The position numbers were made by a program, and so were the translations under genes. Source: Lanius collurio (Eukaryota > Chordata > Aves > Passeriformes > Laniidae). Taken from it: a DNA stretch of 64,000 nt. Location: positions 59,984,504-60,048,503 of the forward strand of contig JACBWW010000003.1 in NCBI GenBank assembly GCA_020086605.1, in the 5' to 3' direction. The notes under the pieces were generated by a model. That model searched no databases, was not told where the DNA came from, and saw nothing but the letters and a program-made list of their open reading frames with translations. Shown in pieces: positions 12,171 to 24,100 of the stretch. Each line of letters starts with the position of its first letter. Positions within the stretch are counted from its first letter, which is position 1.

Positions 12171-15100
12171 CAGCTCTTTTAAGTTTAAAAGAGGAGCATT
12201 TCGGTATTTACCTTTGGCATTCTTGCCTGTGAGGCAGAGACAATTTGAGAAAATAATTTTAGAGTAATTATGTGTGCTCCCATCATGTCTGTTTGATTTC
12301 TAGCTTTCTCTGCTTTTCCCAAATGTTTATTTTTTTTTGTCTAAGAAGCTCTGAAATTGTATATATTTAAGAGGCAGTGATTTCAATAAATTCTTCATAA
12401 AGTTCAAGAAATTTGTCAAAACATGATCTTCATTCCTAATTAATGTAATGGGATAGGATAGCTAATGTATCAAATTTCATGCTTTTGATCCCAAAGGGGA
12501 TCAGAAGATGAGGAGCTTGAAACAAAGATGTGATTCATTATGTGAAGCACAAAATGGAAATAATCAGATTTGTGGAAATGAATTGTGAAGACAGTATATG
12601 CTGAAAAACAAATAAAATAGGATGAAAAGCTTGAAGTGACTCTGTAGTTGGCAGAAAGGAAGGGATGCAGCCTGGAAAAATATACTGTCAGGTTTTATTT
12701 ATTAGTCTTCAACAACTAGAAAACACTAGTGTTACATTTATCTATTTTTTTTCCTCTTTGAATATTAAATGTACTGTCTTGCTCTTCTTACCATCCTAAA
12801 ATTAAACAATCAGCCACATCCTTATGTTCCTCAAAATAAATTTACCATAGAGAATTTAATCTACATTCCTTTTAGCAAAGATTTTTTTTGCATTTTCTCT
12901 TCTGCCATATGTTGGACCACCTTTAATATCCCTAATTGAACTACCACACTTTGAAAATTGGTATTTTCCAAGCCATGGAGGCATCAATAAGTGTCTCAGC
13001 ACTCTTCCCCCACTATCATTCAGAAGTTTTCCTCAGACTTCCTAACAAGACCTCCTGGCTAAGCTTTTCAGGATAATTAATGATTTTCAGTGATTTCGGG
13101 AAAGAAATTAAATGCTTTCAAGACAAGAAGAGAGGATGTGATTTCTAAAATGACATAGTAATTGCCTTAGTGAGTCAGAGGCAATCGAAGCCATTAAAAC
13201 TAGGCACTGAAGATCCATGGGCTTACTTCTTCAGACCCTTGAACTGGTAAGAGCCACTGATGGGCAAGTGAGGTCAAAGGGATCAATGTGGTCAATGGGA
13301 CGCAGCACAACATTTTGTTGCTCCAATCCTTTTTTGGTGGAAGAATTTCTGGACCAGGCACTGATAAAGATTTTGTGGTTGGTATTTTCTTGTTCCAACT
13401 CTCTTGCCTCTAGTGAGGGGAGACTCCAGATGCAACTCCTTGGCAAAAAATGATTAAACACCTGCTTAAAAATACAGATTAGTTTTTGTTCTACTATTAC
13501 TTTAGGACTTTTGTTCCAGAACTCCATTCTGATAAGCCAAAAACTCCTACTCACAAAGTATTCATGTGAGCATTTGTTACAGTACTAGCATTGGCCTTTA
13601 GCTTAAGTAGCTCATCTCCTTCCTTAATGCTTAACTTGCAATGCATTTGTACTCAGCAATCAGATCTTCTCACAGCCTTGATTTCTGAAATGCTCAAGTT
13701 CATCAGTGTCCTGTCCTTAGGTAGTTTTTCCATTCCCTTGATATCCAGGGATCTGAATGTTGCACAATGCTGCAGACAAGGTTTCATCAGTGCCTTGGAC
13801 TCTCGAATTATCAATTCCCTATCTCTAATAGAAGTGTCTCACCTGGCATCATATATTCTTTCTCTATGGCATTTTCAGTAAACGATCATTCAGCTCATGT
13901 TCCACAGCCAGTTTCTGTTAGAAGATTTTCTGAAAAATTTCTGCAATGTTAGAGTTGAGTCTGTGTCAGAGAATGGGTAAGGTTGGATGAGGAAAAAACC
14001 CACAAAATATAATACCAAAAACCTCATGACTAAAAAGTTCTCTAACACAGCCTGAGAAACAATAATTTTCTGAGAATCAGTGGAATATAATAGAATTAAC
14101 ACTGCTAAGAAACAGAAGTTGAAAGATCAGGCAGCAAGACAGAAACATTATGTCCAAACACTTTTTGAACTAGAATTGCACATTATCGGTCTGAATGTGC
14201 CTATGCAGTGTAGCAAAATGTGTTATATGTTAGAGAGCTATCACAGACTGCTTGAGTCAGCTCTGCATCCACCTGCTGTTCTTTGTTTCTGACACTGATT
14301 TTTTAAAAACCCAACACATTATGAAAAAAGAGGGGAAAAGAGTTCTGATGTTTGGATTGTGAAAGGAAATGTAGCAGTCAGTGTGCATTTGAAATATAAT
14401 GTTTATATGCAAACTGTTTATAGCTTGAATTGCTGTACAGTGGCCAAAGATTTAGATTTCTGGAGGTGTTTAAGGGGGAAAAACCCTACTGGATGGATTT
14501 TTTCAGGCTCTTAAAATTTGACATGTATCTTTTCAAGCCCTTAAACTAATGAGCTAAGAAACAACAAAATGGTCTTATCTTCAACATAAAAGTACTTTTC
14601 TTATAGAATTTCAGGATCAAGTACTAGAGCAAATCTCATAGGAAATATTAATTAATTAATTAATTAATTAATTTTTAGGACAATTCCTAGAACCCACCTT
14701 GCTCACTTTTGATTTAGTGAGCCTGGACATTTTCCTGTGCCAGGAGATGTTGCAAAAACTTTGCAGATTTAGAGTTACAGAATTCTTTAATTTTTTTTAG
14801 TGGTCTCATCCCAACAGGAACTGAGTTTACCCACATAGAAAATCAGGATATAAGGAGAACATCCAGATTTTGTGCTTTATCTCTAGAATTATAATATTAC
14901 ATACTTGTTGTTCAGCTTCAAGCAAGAAATTTGTCCTCATAATTGAGGAATCAGTGAAATTATGGTATATTTTCACCAAAAATAATAAAACCTATTCTCA
15001 GTGGTAAAGAGGTAAATATGAGAAATTTCACAGACTTGTCTGGTTTTACAGATGGGTAATAGATATAATCGTGTACTTTTCTCTAGAGAGGAAATATATG

Positions 15101-15194
15101 ACAAAAAAACCCCCAAACCTTTCAAGAAAAATATTCTCTCTTGCATAACAAAAAATAAAACCTCCTCAGGAAAAAAAAAAACCTGAATGTGCCA
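12171..15194. other. No recognised gene
   Basis: No exon stands out. The minus frame at 13,231-13,554 (107 codons) and the plus frame at 13,591-13,881 have no recognisable motif or convincing splice sites. A (TTAA)n run lies at 14,647-14,673. Confidence 0.45.
14647..14673. repeat. (TTAA)n simple repeat
   Basis: A perfect run of alternating TTAA units, about 27 bases. It is a simple-sequence repeat with no gene association. Confidence 0.95.
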
Positions 15195-15580
15195 ACATTA
15201 TATTGCTATAGATACATGATTTACTACATAACAATCCCTGTGCGCCATCTTTGCATTCATCTCACTGATCAAGAAAATAAATTAGATTCCAGAGTCTTTA
15301 GACCCATGATAATGGCTTAGTAGAAGGAGTCATTAATGATGTAAATTATACTCACAGCTGTTAGCAACATGTAAGTATCTTGTTTTCCCTCTTTTGGTTT
15401 AGATGAACGTCAATTAGTTCAGTGATATTTACACCAAAATATTTTATTATTTTGGTGCAATTGCCAACTGTTTCAGTAGTGATGGATGTTACAATGATTC
15501 TGCTGGATGTAAAGGAATTAGGTTTATTTACTGTTAACCTTTCCTGGGAGGTATAAGAAGCCATGCTCATAATTTTCCGA
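15195..15580. repeat. Diverged duplication, copy 1
   Basis: This stretch aligns by eye with 16,255-16,655, about 1.07-1.08 kb downstream and in the same orientation. Shared blocks appear in the same order: 'gatcaagaaaataaattag' here versus 'gatcaggaaaataaattag' there, then 'catcattaatga' versus 'acatcattaatg', then 'caattagttcagtgatattt' in both, then 'ctgtttca', then 'gcc/gtcatg.tca'. Between the blocks the copies differ a lot. It may be an old local duplication or two copies of an unrecognised dispersed repeat. A minus-strand frame of 82 codons lies in this copy but is broken in the other, which argues against a coding role. Confidence 0.7.
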
Positions 15581-16254
15581 CATACAGGCAAACCTTCAGA
15601 CACAGACATTGTCTTCCCTCTCTACTTCACAAACTCTTGGTGAAATCATCAGACATATCCCCTAGCCATGAATTTCTTGACTCCAGGTGAGCAGTTAAGG
15701 GAACAAGGTTAATTTCAAGTTCCTACTAAGGAAGCCATATGTGAATCCTATTATGATGCATGTAAGGACACAGATCTACTAGAGATGGACTAGTTTAGCC
15801 CCATGTTGCTTTATATTCTAAGGCTTTTACATATAGGATTTCTACACCTATGGGGGAACTACACATATCAAAGGAAGACTGATATGGACCCCGTCAGCAT
15901 TTTGTAAAACGTCCATGTTCCCTTTTACAGGTGTTTTTAAGGGTTCTGGCCTTAGGGGTTATGGAAAATGTGAACTGTCCTACAGTTTGAGAGTGGTTTG
16001 TACTCTGTAGTCTGCTAATGGTCTCTAATAAAGAAGCAATTAAAGCATGTGAACCTTCTGAATGTTTTACCGTTGATTAACTGAAATTAATGAGGTGTTC
16101 ATGTCTGGTTCTTTCCTCAGGGGCTATAAATTAACTGACTGGTAATTATGAATAAATAATTTTTAAATGCATATTATTTCTAAAATTATACAATACAGAA
16201 AATCCTGAATGAATATGGATTTTTTTACATGACTTCTTTATGAAACAATGTTCA

Positions 16255-16655
16255 AGCCCACTTGATTTACACCTTCCTATGGACATGTCATTTACTAGGC
16301 TAACATAATGTATTTTCTTTTCATGCAACTGCATTGATCAGGAAAATAAATTAGGTCCAAGAGTTACAGGTTTTGTTCTCCCTTAGGAAAATTGCTCACT
16401 ATAAGACATCATTAATGTAGTAAATCATAGTCAGAAATGTTGACACCATGAGAGCATCTTATGTGCTTCTTTTTAATGTAACTGAGCATCAATTAGTTCA
16501 GTGATATTTGCATAAATACCTCCATTTTTTGGGTAGGACTGTCCATCTGTTTCACTAAGAACTTAATTACAACTTATTTTTCTGGAAAAGAATAAATTAA
16601 TCTTTCTGAAGGTTACCCTTTTCTACAAGACAAAGCAGTCATGTTCACTAGAAAA
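16255..16655. repeat. Diverged duplication, copy 2
   Basis: Second copy of the segment at 15,195-15,580, in the same orientation. The best preserved block is 'caattagttcagtgatattt' (from 16,490). The spacing between matching blocks varies by about 10 bases between copies, showing small insertions or deletions since duplication. No open frame is shared by the two copies. Confidence 0.7.
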
Positions 16656-16734
16656 CAGCAAATAAATATAATCTGATTAAATACTTTGTCATGAAAAGTA
16701 AGATGTCAATTAATGAAAACAAAAAATAGCACTC

Positions 16735-17600
16735 TTGCTCCAGCAGCCATCAGCTCTACAACACAGTGACAGTGAAGGAGGCAAGAAGGGTCTCCCCATG
16801 AGGGTTTCAGAGGACCCTGAATGGTTACATCTTGTCCCAGAGGCAGAGAGACCTCCTGATCCAGGTGCAGAGGGATTCTGTCCAGGGCTCAGGGGCAGTA
16901 CATGGGCAGAGTGGGGGTACAGGAACCAACAGGGAGAGCCCGAGGGAGTGGCCAGGGCTGGGGCAGGGGAAAGTGGGGGGAACAATGTGAGATCAGAAAA
17001 GCAATGGGCAAACAGATCACCACAGGCACACAAAGGAATTCCAGCCTCTCCAACCAGTGAGTTGGTGTCATTGGGGGCCCAAATTAAATGCCTTTATCAC
17101 ACACGTGGAGCAGGGAATAAACAAGAGGAGTTAAAGTTACATGCCTACAGGACTGTGACTTTATGGATATTATGGAGTTGCAATGCAATGGCTGCTGTGG
17201 TTGAACTGTGCAAGACTATGGTAGGGAAGACATAGGCTCTAGGAAGGACAGGGAGTGGGGCAAGGAGGGGACAACACCCTCTATAATAATGACAAGCTGG
17301 AGTGCCCAGAGCTTCACCTGGGGATGGACAAGGAGCTCATGGATCAGGATGGAAGGGTGGGGAGGGACAGGTGACATTTTATGGGGAGTCTGCTATGGGT
17401 CACCCAGACAAAGACTGAATGGCTGAGGGCCTCTCCAGACATACAGCAGCAGCCCCACATTCACAAGACCTGGTCTTCATAGGGAATTTAGAATATCCCA
17501 GTGTCTGTTGGAGGGACAACACAGCAGGGCATTGTTGCAGACTGTGACCACTGCAGCAGAGCATTCAGAGGACTGGTGGACAGGCCTCCAGAACACGTTC
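16735..17600 (+). mobile_element. CR1 LINE internal fragment, 5' part of ORF2
   Basis: The sequence follows the start of CR1 ORF2, the endonuclease-reverse transcriptase protein. From 17,083 the frame reads IKCLYHTRGAGNKQEEL, close to the conserved opening of CR1 ORF2 (LKCLYTNARS-type, then GNKQEEL). Near 17,295-17,340 'gacaagctggagtgcccag' and 'cttcacctggggatgga' match the next conserved part. Near 17,490-17,520 'tgttggagggacaacacag' encodes the CWRDNTA-type motif of the endonuclease. Frameshifts interrupt it. The region 16,735-17,080 is GC-richer and probably the element's segment upstream of ORF2, but that part is inferred. The copy lacks the reverse transcriptase and 3' end, which is unusual for CR1 and suggests later deletion. 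Confidence 0.8.
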
Positions 17601-20600
17601 TGCCCTTGTTTTATCTGGATTCTTCTGAAAGCTCACAGAATTAGCTGTTTGCACAAGTTTTCACCAGATATTCCAAGGTCATTTTTTTCTCTCGAGCTTT
17701 CTGTCCTCCCTCTGACTTTCATAATCACACATCATTCCTCTCTTCCATGTGAAAATGACTCATGAAGAGATGAGGAAACTTTACAATTTTTCAAACTGAT
17801 CCCTAGCTGAATTAATTGCTGTAAAATAGTAGCTCTGGAGGTATGAGTGTCCACCTTCCAGTAACTGACCTGTAATGATGAGAAGCAACTAGTTGCCAAG
17901 AATACTTATAACTCCTTTCATCCAGGAGATAAAGGCCTTTGTTCTTGGAACTGACAAGCCAGAGTTACAGTTTCATTTCCTTATATGTCATCATGTGGTT
18001 GTTAAGCTTTTGGATTTAAAGTGTAGGTTTATTCCATCTCCACCAAAGCTTTGATCCATAATTTAGCCCAAGAGCTTGAGTTGCCCCTTATGTCCAGAAC
18101 TATTAAATCAAGAATAACTTTGTTAAAGTTGGTGGACAGTCACTGAAGTTGTTCCAGTGCAGAATTAGTGTATCTGAAGAAGAGAATGAGACATCTAGTC
18201 CAGACCCAGTTCTGAAAACCTCTTCCTTGAGTTTTCTAGCTAAATTTTTGCTTAGCTGATAATGTGCAGGTTGCTTGAAAGTTCAGTACTTTTACAGATA
18301 CCCTTTTCCATGTCTTACACATATTAAAATGCTACCATAAAGTAAATAAATAAATAAATGCATCTAAATTGAGCAATCTTTCCCCTTTTCCTCTGCCTCA
18401 GTTCAATGAGGTATTTTACACCACAATTTTGTTGATGGTCCTGTCTCTGGTAAAAATCCTCACCATCAAGGTCTGCTTACCCTCGAAAGTTAATTTAACT
18501 ACATTGCACATACCAGACTAAATGAAGTTTCCCATAGCAGTGTACTGGGAAGGAGAACATCAATACAAAAGAGCAGAGAAATAGAATACTTGTGGACAGT
18601 GTAACAAAAAAGCCTTGGAGTTCCTTTAATGCAATATCTGATACCAATAACAAATGTATTCAGGAAAAATAAACCAATAAGCCCTGGCCACATTTTCTCT
18701 TTGCACATTCCCATATCTACATGCAAGTAAAAACAAGGGAGATTTAATGGAGGGAGAGATTACTGCACTAATGAAGGGATAGGATGAAATATTAGAGAAA
18801 CACAAAAGCTCATATAGAACATAATTTATTCTTCAGTGTAACATAATGACACTACTGCAGATAAAGAGTTTGTTCTCATTTCCATTACAATCTGTTTGCT
18901 GATATAATTCAGATGTAAAACAGAGAAAAAACATTTCTCAGATCTTGCCAGAAGGCCCAACTCTTAACACCACCTAAGAAAATCCAAGTTTCACCAGTTT
19001 AAACCTGTCCCTGTAGATCTACTGGGCTGTTCTTGTTCCACACCAGACTAATTCAAAGCACAATTCCTTCCTCTGATTCAAAATTAATATAGTAGCATAG
19101 ATCCCTATGCCATTTTTTTCTTCAATGTATGTATATTCAATTCTAAGTTAGTCTCTAAGGATTAAATATGGGGGCAACTGGACCATGTTCAGCTGTTTCT
19201 GGGCTCCCTGACTCCAAGAAAATACAATATGTGCCTTCTGTAACATCATCTCCTATTGCTTACAGAAATGTTTCTGAACATTTTATAATTACAGCATTGC
19301 TTTGCTCATTTTTCCTGGTGTTTCAGTGCTTCTCTCCTGTCCTAATGCATCTATCTCCTCATATACTAACCACATGTACATTTGGCAATCAAAAAGTGCT
19401 TCAGAAACAATCCAAAATATATTTCATATGTCTATTTTTCATAGCCCTTAGATTCCTGGAAATGTTAACACTTACCATACCTCTCCACATTCTTGCAATG
19501 CCTTTATTTCTGCAGTCTTTGGCCTTTAGAGTACCTTAACAACTTCCCCTGGGATGGGCACAGCCTGCCTTTCCAGCCAGCAGCACACTAAGAGGCAGTG
19601 ACCATTCAGGTATTTTCATAGTTTTGCTTACAGAAAGGTTTCTATGAGTTGGGTGAAGATTTTTCAGCATTTTCTCCCAGCCTTAAGCAAAAGACATTGA
19701 AATTACTAATAATCTCAGCCATGGGGAGCTGAATTGATTCATTGGCTAGTGAAGGTAATGCACTATGGAAATGTGAAGAGTTTTATCCTCGATGCTATTG
19801 TGATAATTAAGACCAATTATTTTCAAATTCTTTTCTGAAGGCTTAGGCCCACTGTTAAATCAGTTTCATTTGAGGAGTTACCAAGCATTAGTAGAGCTGC
19901 AGTAGCTACCTTTATGTGTACTCTTATCCAATGGCAACAGGCTGATAATTTGATTTCATGTAGCTTGTAGTAAAATCATGTTCACTACATTGTAGGTGAG
20001 TTGTTTCTGCAGTAAAACCTCAAGCAACATTGAAAGGAACTGACTTCCACTCTTCCTGTTGCTCTTTGGTCCTTACACTCCTTTTTATTTCTTGAAACAT
20101 CTGTACAACTGTGTGGTAAAATAAATTAAGTAATTGCTCCAATTGAAAAACTAATTCTCATCATTGTTATTATTGTTGTTGTTATGCTGAATGCTGGTTA
20201 GTTTTCAGGTCTGTTTTCCTCTGAGCTACTGTGAGGTTTGGATGAGGTTTTGGATCAGCCTCAGAAAAGAGGAAATGTAGCATTTCTTCTTTACTAATGT
20301 GCCAGCTTAAAACCTATGTTGAACTACAGTTTCTCTCACCTGTACCTGAATTTGCTGTGGGTGAGGAGAACACAAAGAACAGAGTAGACACTTCTGTGAA
20401 GGTTGCTAGCCTTAGTAACTTCTTAGTACTCTTGAGCCCTCACCATCCATGATGTTTTGGAAGGAGGTGAACATTTTGTGCTTAAATGTTCTCTCAACTG
20501 ACAACTCATGAACTCAAAATTTTACAGCTTTTTGCTTGAAAATTCCAACATCAATTTGTGCTCTGTTTGTCTTGGAAATTGTTGTGGTTTGACAAGGCAA

Positions 20601-20764
20601 AAAAAGGATTTTCATGAAACCAGTGAAACTTTTCATTGGAGGTAAATTGCTTATTTCAACTTATTTTTCATACATTAAAACCCAATTTTAAGCAAAAAAA
20701 AAAGACAAGGCTTGTTTTATATATGCAAAAATAAAGATTCTCTGGGTGAATTATTTGTGTCTTC
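17601..20764. other. No recognised gene
   Basis: I see nothing that supports an exon. The plus frame at 19,168-19,539 (123 codons) is leucine/phenylalanine-rich because the DNA is pyrimidine-rich. It has no motif or splice-site context. A (TAAA)n run lies at 18,343-18,359. Confidence 0.45.
18343..18359. repeat. (TAAA)n simple repeat
   Basis: Four TAAA units in a row. It is a short simple-sequence repeat. Confidence 0.9.
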
Positions 20765-21130
20765 ACAGAACCACTGAATGGGTCAGATTGCAAGGGACCA
20801 CAGTGGGTCATCTGGTCCAACCTCTCTGCTCAAGCAGGGTCATCCTGGAGCACATGGAACAGTTTTTTCCATATCTCCAGTGGAGGTGAATCCACACCCT
20901 CTGGGCAATCTGTTCCAGTGCACAAGGAAGAACTTCTTCCTCATATTCAGGTGGAACTTTCTGTGCATGTTTCTGCCCATTCCCTCTTCTCCTGTTGCTC
21001 AGCACCACCAAGAACAGCCTGGCCCAACCTGCTTGGCACCCACACTTCAGACACTCATGGACAATGATGAGGTCCCCTCTCAGTCCTCTCTTCCTGAACA
21101 GGCCCAGCTCCCTCCCTTCTGAACTGTTTT
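20765..21130 (-). mobile_element. CR1 LINE 3' end (reverse)
   Basis: Read on the plus strand this is the reverse complement of the CR1 3' end. The landmarks are 'tctggtccaacctctctgc', 'tcaagcagggtcatcctgg', 'atatctccagtgg', 'ctgggcaatctgttccagtg', 'aagaacttcttcctcatat' and 'gaggtcccctctcagtcc'. Frames on both strands (114 and 67 codons) lie within it and are element remnants, not genes. It is 5'-truncated. The right edge is placed where the match fades after 'ctcccttctgaac'. Confidence 0.9.
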
Positions 21131-24100
21131 AAAATCAAGATGCAGCTTCTCATGCAGCAAAGTCTGGAGTCATAGACTTTATGGCTTAAATGATTTAAAC
21201 CACAAAAAGGTGAGAATTATATTTGTGGTTGGCTTGAGAAAATGCCAATGAATTTTTAAAAGTTAAGACTCACTTTGGGGCTTTCTTCATTGATTTTAGG
21301 GAGAGACATTCTGAAAGCTTTGAGAACTGATAAGTGCCAGACATAAAACCAAATTCATTGGCAGAGATCAGAATAACAGTAGATACATATACTTTAAAAG
21401 TATTTATCTACAAAATACTTGGGCATTAGTCCCAATCTTCAGATTACTAATTATTCTCATCAGACGTAAAAGTCCAAATCAATTCAGTGCACTGAATTTA
21501 ATATATCCAGTTAAACCACAAAGCAAACAGAATCTATAACATTTGGCTGTAATTTCCATGATTGTTTCCTGTGAATGCAGAAATGAAGTAATTACAAAAA
21601 AAAATAGAAATATGTTTTAAAACCACAGAGTGGAAGAATACAAGAAAATGTATGTTCAGTCTGCTTTACAGCAGCTTTGGATTGAAGAAGGAGAATCAAA
21701 GCCAGTCTTCCTATAGGAACAGTACTGACAGCAATCCAAAGTATGAGGAGATTCTTCCTGTCACAAGGTTTTGAAAAGTTTCTGAGTAGATTATCAAGCA
21801 TATTGGTGTCATCAGGACCTGACCACCATGCATGCCACCAGCAGAAAATTACGTGCTTAGATAACTTTTACTGGCAGACATTTAAGTCCCTCGAAGAATT
21901 TTGATTCTTCAGTAATTGGAAACATTTTTTGAATATTTCAATTATGAACATATTGCCCAGTGCTGCAGGAATAAGTCCTTTGATGAACACATCCACTTTA
22001 TCCATTAATTTTCTGCTACATGAAGGCCATTTTGAAACAAATACCTGGATACAGGTTCTTCATTGTGTCTGCAAGATTATTAAACCTTGCAAAGATTTCT
22101 CATCAATTTGCTCTGCACAGTGCTTTTTTTTTATCTTGAGATCACTAGCTTGACTTTTTTTCTGCCATCTATTGACAACTGAACTTAACACTTTAGAAAA
22201 TGCTGTGAATTAGTATTTGTGAGCAGCATACTATAATTTCTGCTGAAATGTGTAATGTCTCCACTGTCTAGACCTTGTGGGAGGAGAAAAACCCCATACT
22301 TTCCCATTCAAGGCTAAATATACTGAACTTTGAAATGCCATGTCTTCCCATATAGTGGCACTATGTGCAGATGTTAATAGATCTGTGCCAACTTGTAGTA
22401 ACCAGGGATCTTAGTATGGAGAATTTATTAATACACCATTTTATGCTCTTTCTGTGTAACAAACTTCATTCTGTTATTTCTTTCTTGACTATCAATGTTT
22501 GTGCTTTTAATTTACTTGAGTGAGAATGATTTAGTCCCTTCCTCTGATATGTTTTAAGTGTAACCCCAAAGATCTGAGAACAAGAAGTGTTGGGAGCAAC
22601 TTCATAGGTCATGCCCATCAGTTCCTTCAGCCCTGGATATTTCTTCTTTCTTCTATCATGAAAGTCATTCCAACAATGTCTGTCTGTGTCTGAGCAGCTT
22701 GTGCATTAAGATCCAAATTTTCCAAAAGAGCTGGATTTCCTTTTCAGAGATGTGAACTCCAAAAGCACCTGCACAAAACCTTGGTGCACTCTTAAACTGC
22801 ATATGCACTGCAGTAAAATCCAAGCAGAAATTGGTGACCTTGTGGGCCCCATATCCAAATCATCCATTGAGAGCTGCTATGGCACAGTACACGTGGCAGA
22901 TTCCTGCTTTCCCAAAGATTCATCTGGAGGCCAGGTGGATACCCAAAGACATCTCAAGCACTGGATTCCTGTGTACAGACAACAGAAAGAAGCCTTAGGT
23001 GTGTAAGTCAGTGGACACAGCAGAACAGTTCAGCTCCCCCTGAAGCAGATGCCTGCTGGTTGGCCACCTGAATATCTTGCCAGGCACAACTGCTTGGGTG
23101 GACTGAGGGCTCTGTTCATCTGCCCACATCAGACTCCTGAGATGCTTGACCCCTCTTGGCCTCCAGACACCCCTGGGAAGGTGCAGGTCTCACATTTGTC
23201 GTGTGTCATGTCTGCCAACCCTGGGTGATGTCTTGAACATAGTAAAGCACCTCCAATAACACCAAACCTCTGTATTTAGGGTTATGTGATGATAGCGAGA
23301 ACTTCAGTGGAATCCACCTTTTTGTGACTGTTGACAAGTCAAGCCAAGCCAATTTTCTCAGGTGTTCAAAGCTATTGCAGTTTTTATCTGAAGATTCACG
23401 GCTTAATTACTAAACTCTCCAAGGGAGACCCCTGTAGATAGCTCTAGGGTTACCCACTGAGTTAGCCAGGAAGGGTTTATTGATGAATATTAATATCCCT
23501 TATCTAAACTGAACACAAAATATTATTCACCTCATTGGAACAGTAAGTGGATGATACAGATGGATCATCTAAAATTACCAGACTGAACTCAAACCATTTT
23601 AGTACCCTCCTGCCCACCACAAATGCAGACAACTTCAAAAGTTCCCAGGAGAGATGGACACAGTCCTGCCAGATCTCAGCAGTGTGCAAACACTCATCAG
23701 CTACAGTTTCTCAAAGACAGACAAAAGTTGTTCCATAGCTGTTCTCCTTCCTCTGCTTCCTGGGACCAGACTTGACAACAGTAGGTTCTGCATCTTCCTC
23801 TTGCTTTTAGCCATAATCTGGTGGAAGGGACTGAGAGCAGTCTCCTTGAATTGGATTTGCTTCTGCTTTTGTCAGGGAAAATTCTTGATTGTTTTCTGCT
23901 GTGTTTGGGACACAGGTGGTGTTACAAAGCTGTGTGGATGAAAATGAATGCAAAACCTGAGATAGATAAAATGCTTTTCATTCTCTAAATTTACTGTAAA
24001 ATACCATGCTTCCCTTTAATTATTGTTTCGACAAGGTAAAATATTTGCAATTTGCAAGTCTTTTGTTGCTTTGATGTAGTTTTTAAAAGACTCTTTATAA

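Noticed and set aside
16735..17235. Plus-strand frame of 166 codons as a host gene
   Set aside because: Its C-terminal part is the start of CR1 ORF2 (GNKQEEL motif), so it belongs to a LINE fragment.
20778..21122. Plus-strand frame of 114 codons
   Set aside because: It is the antisense of a CR1 3' end.
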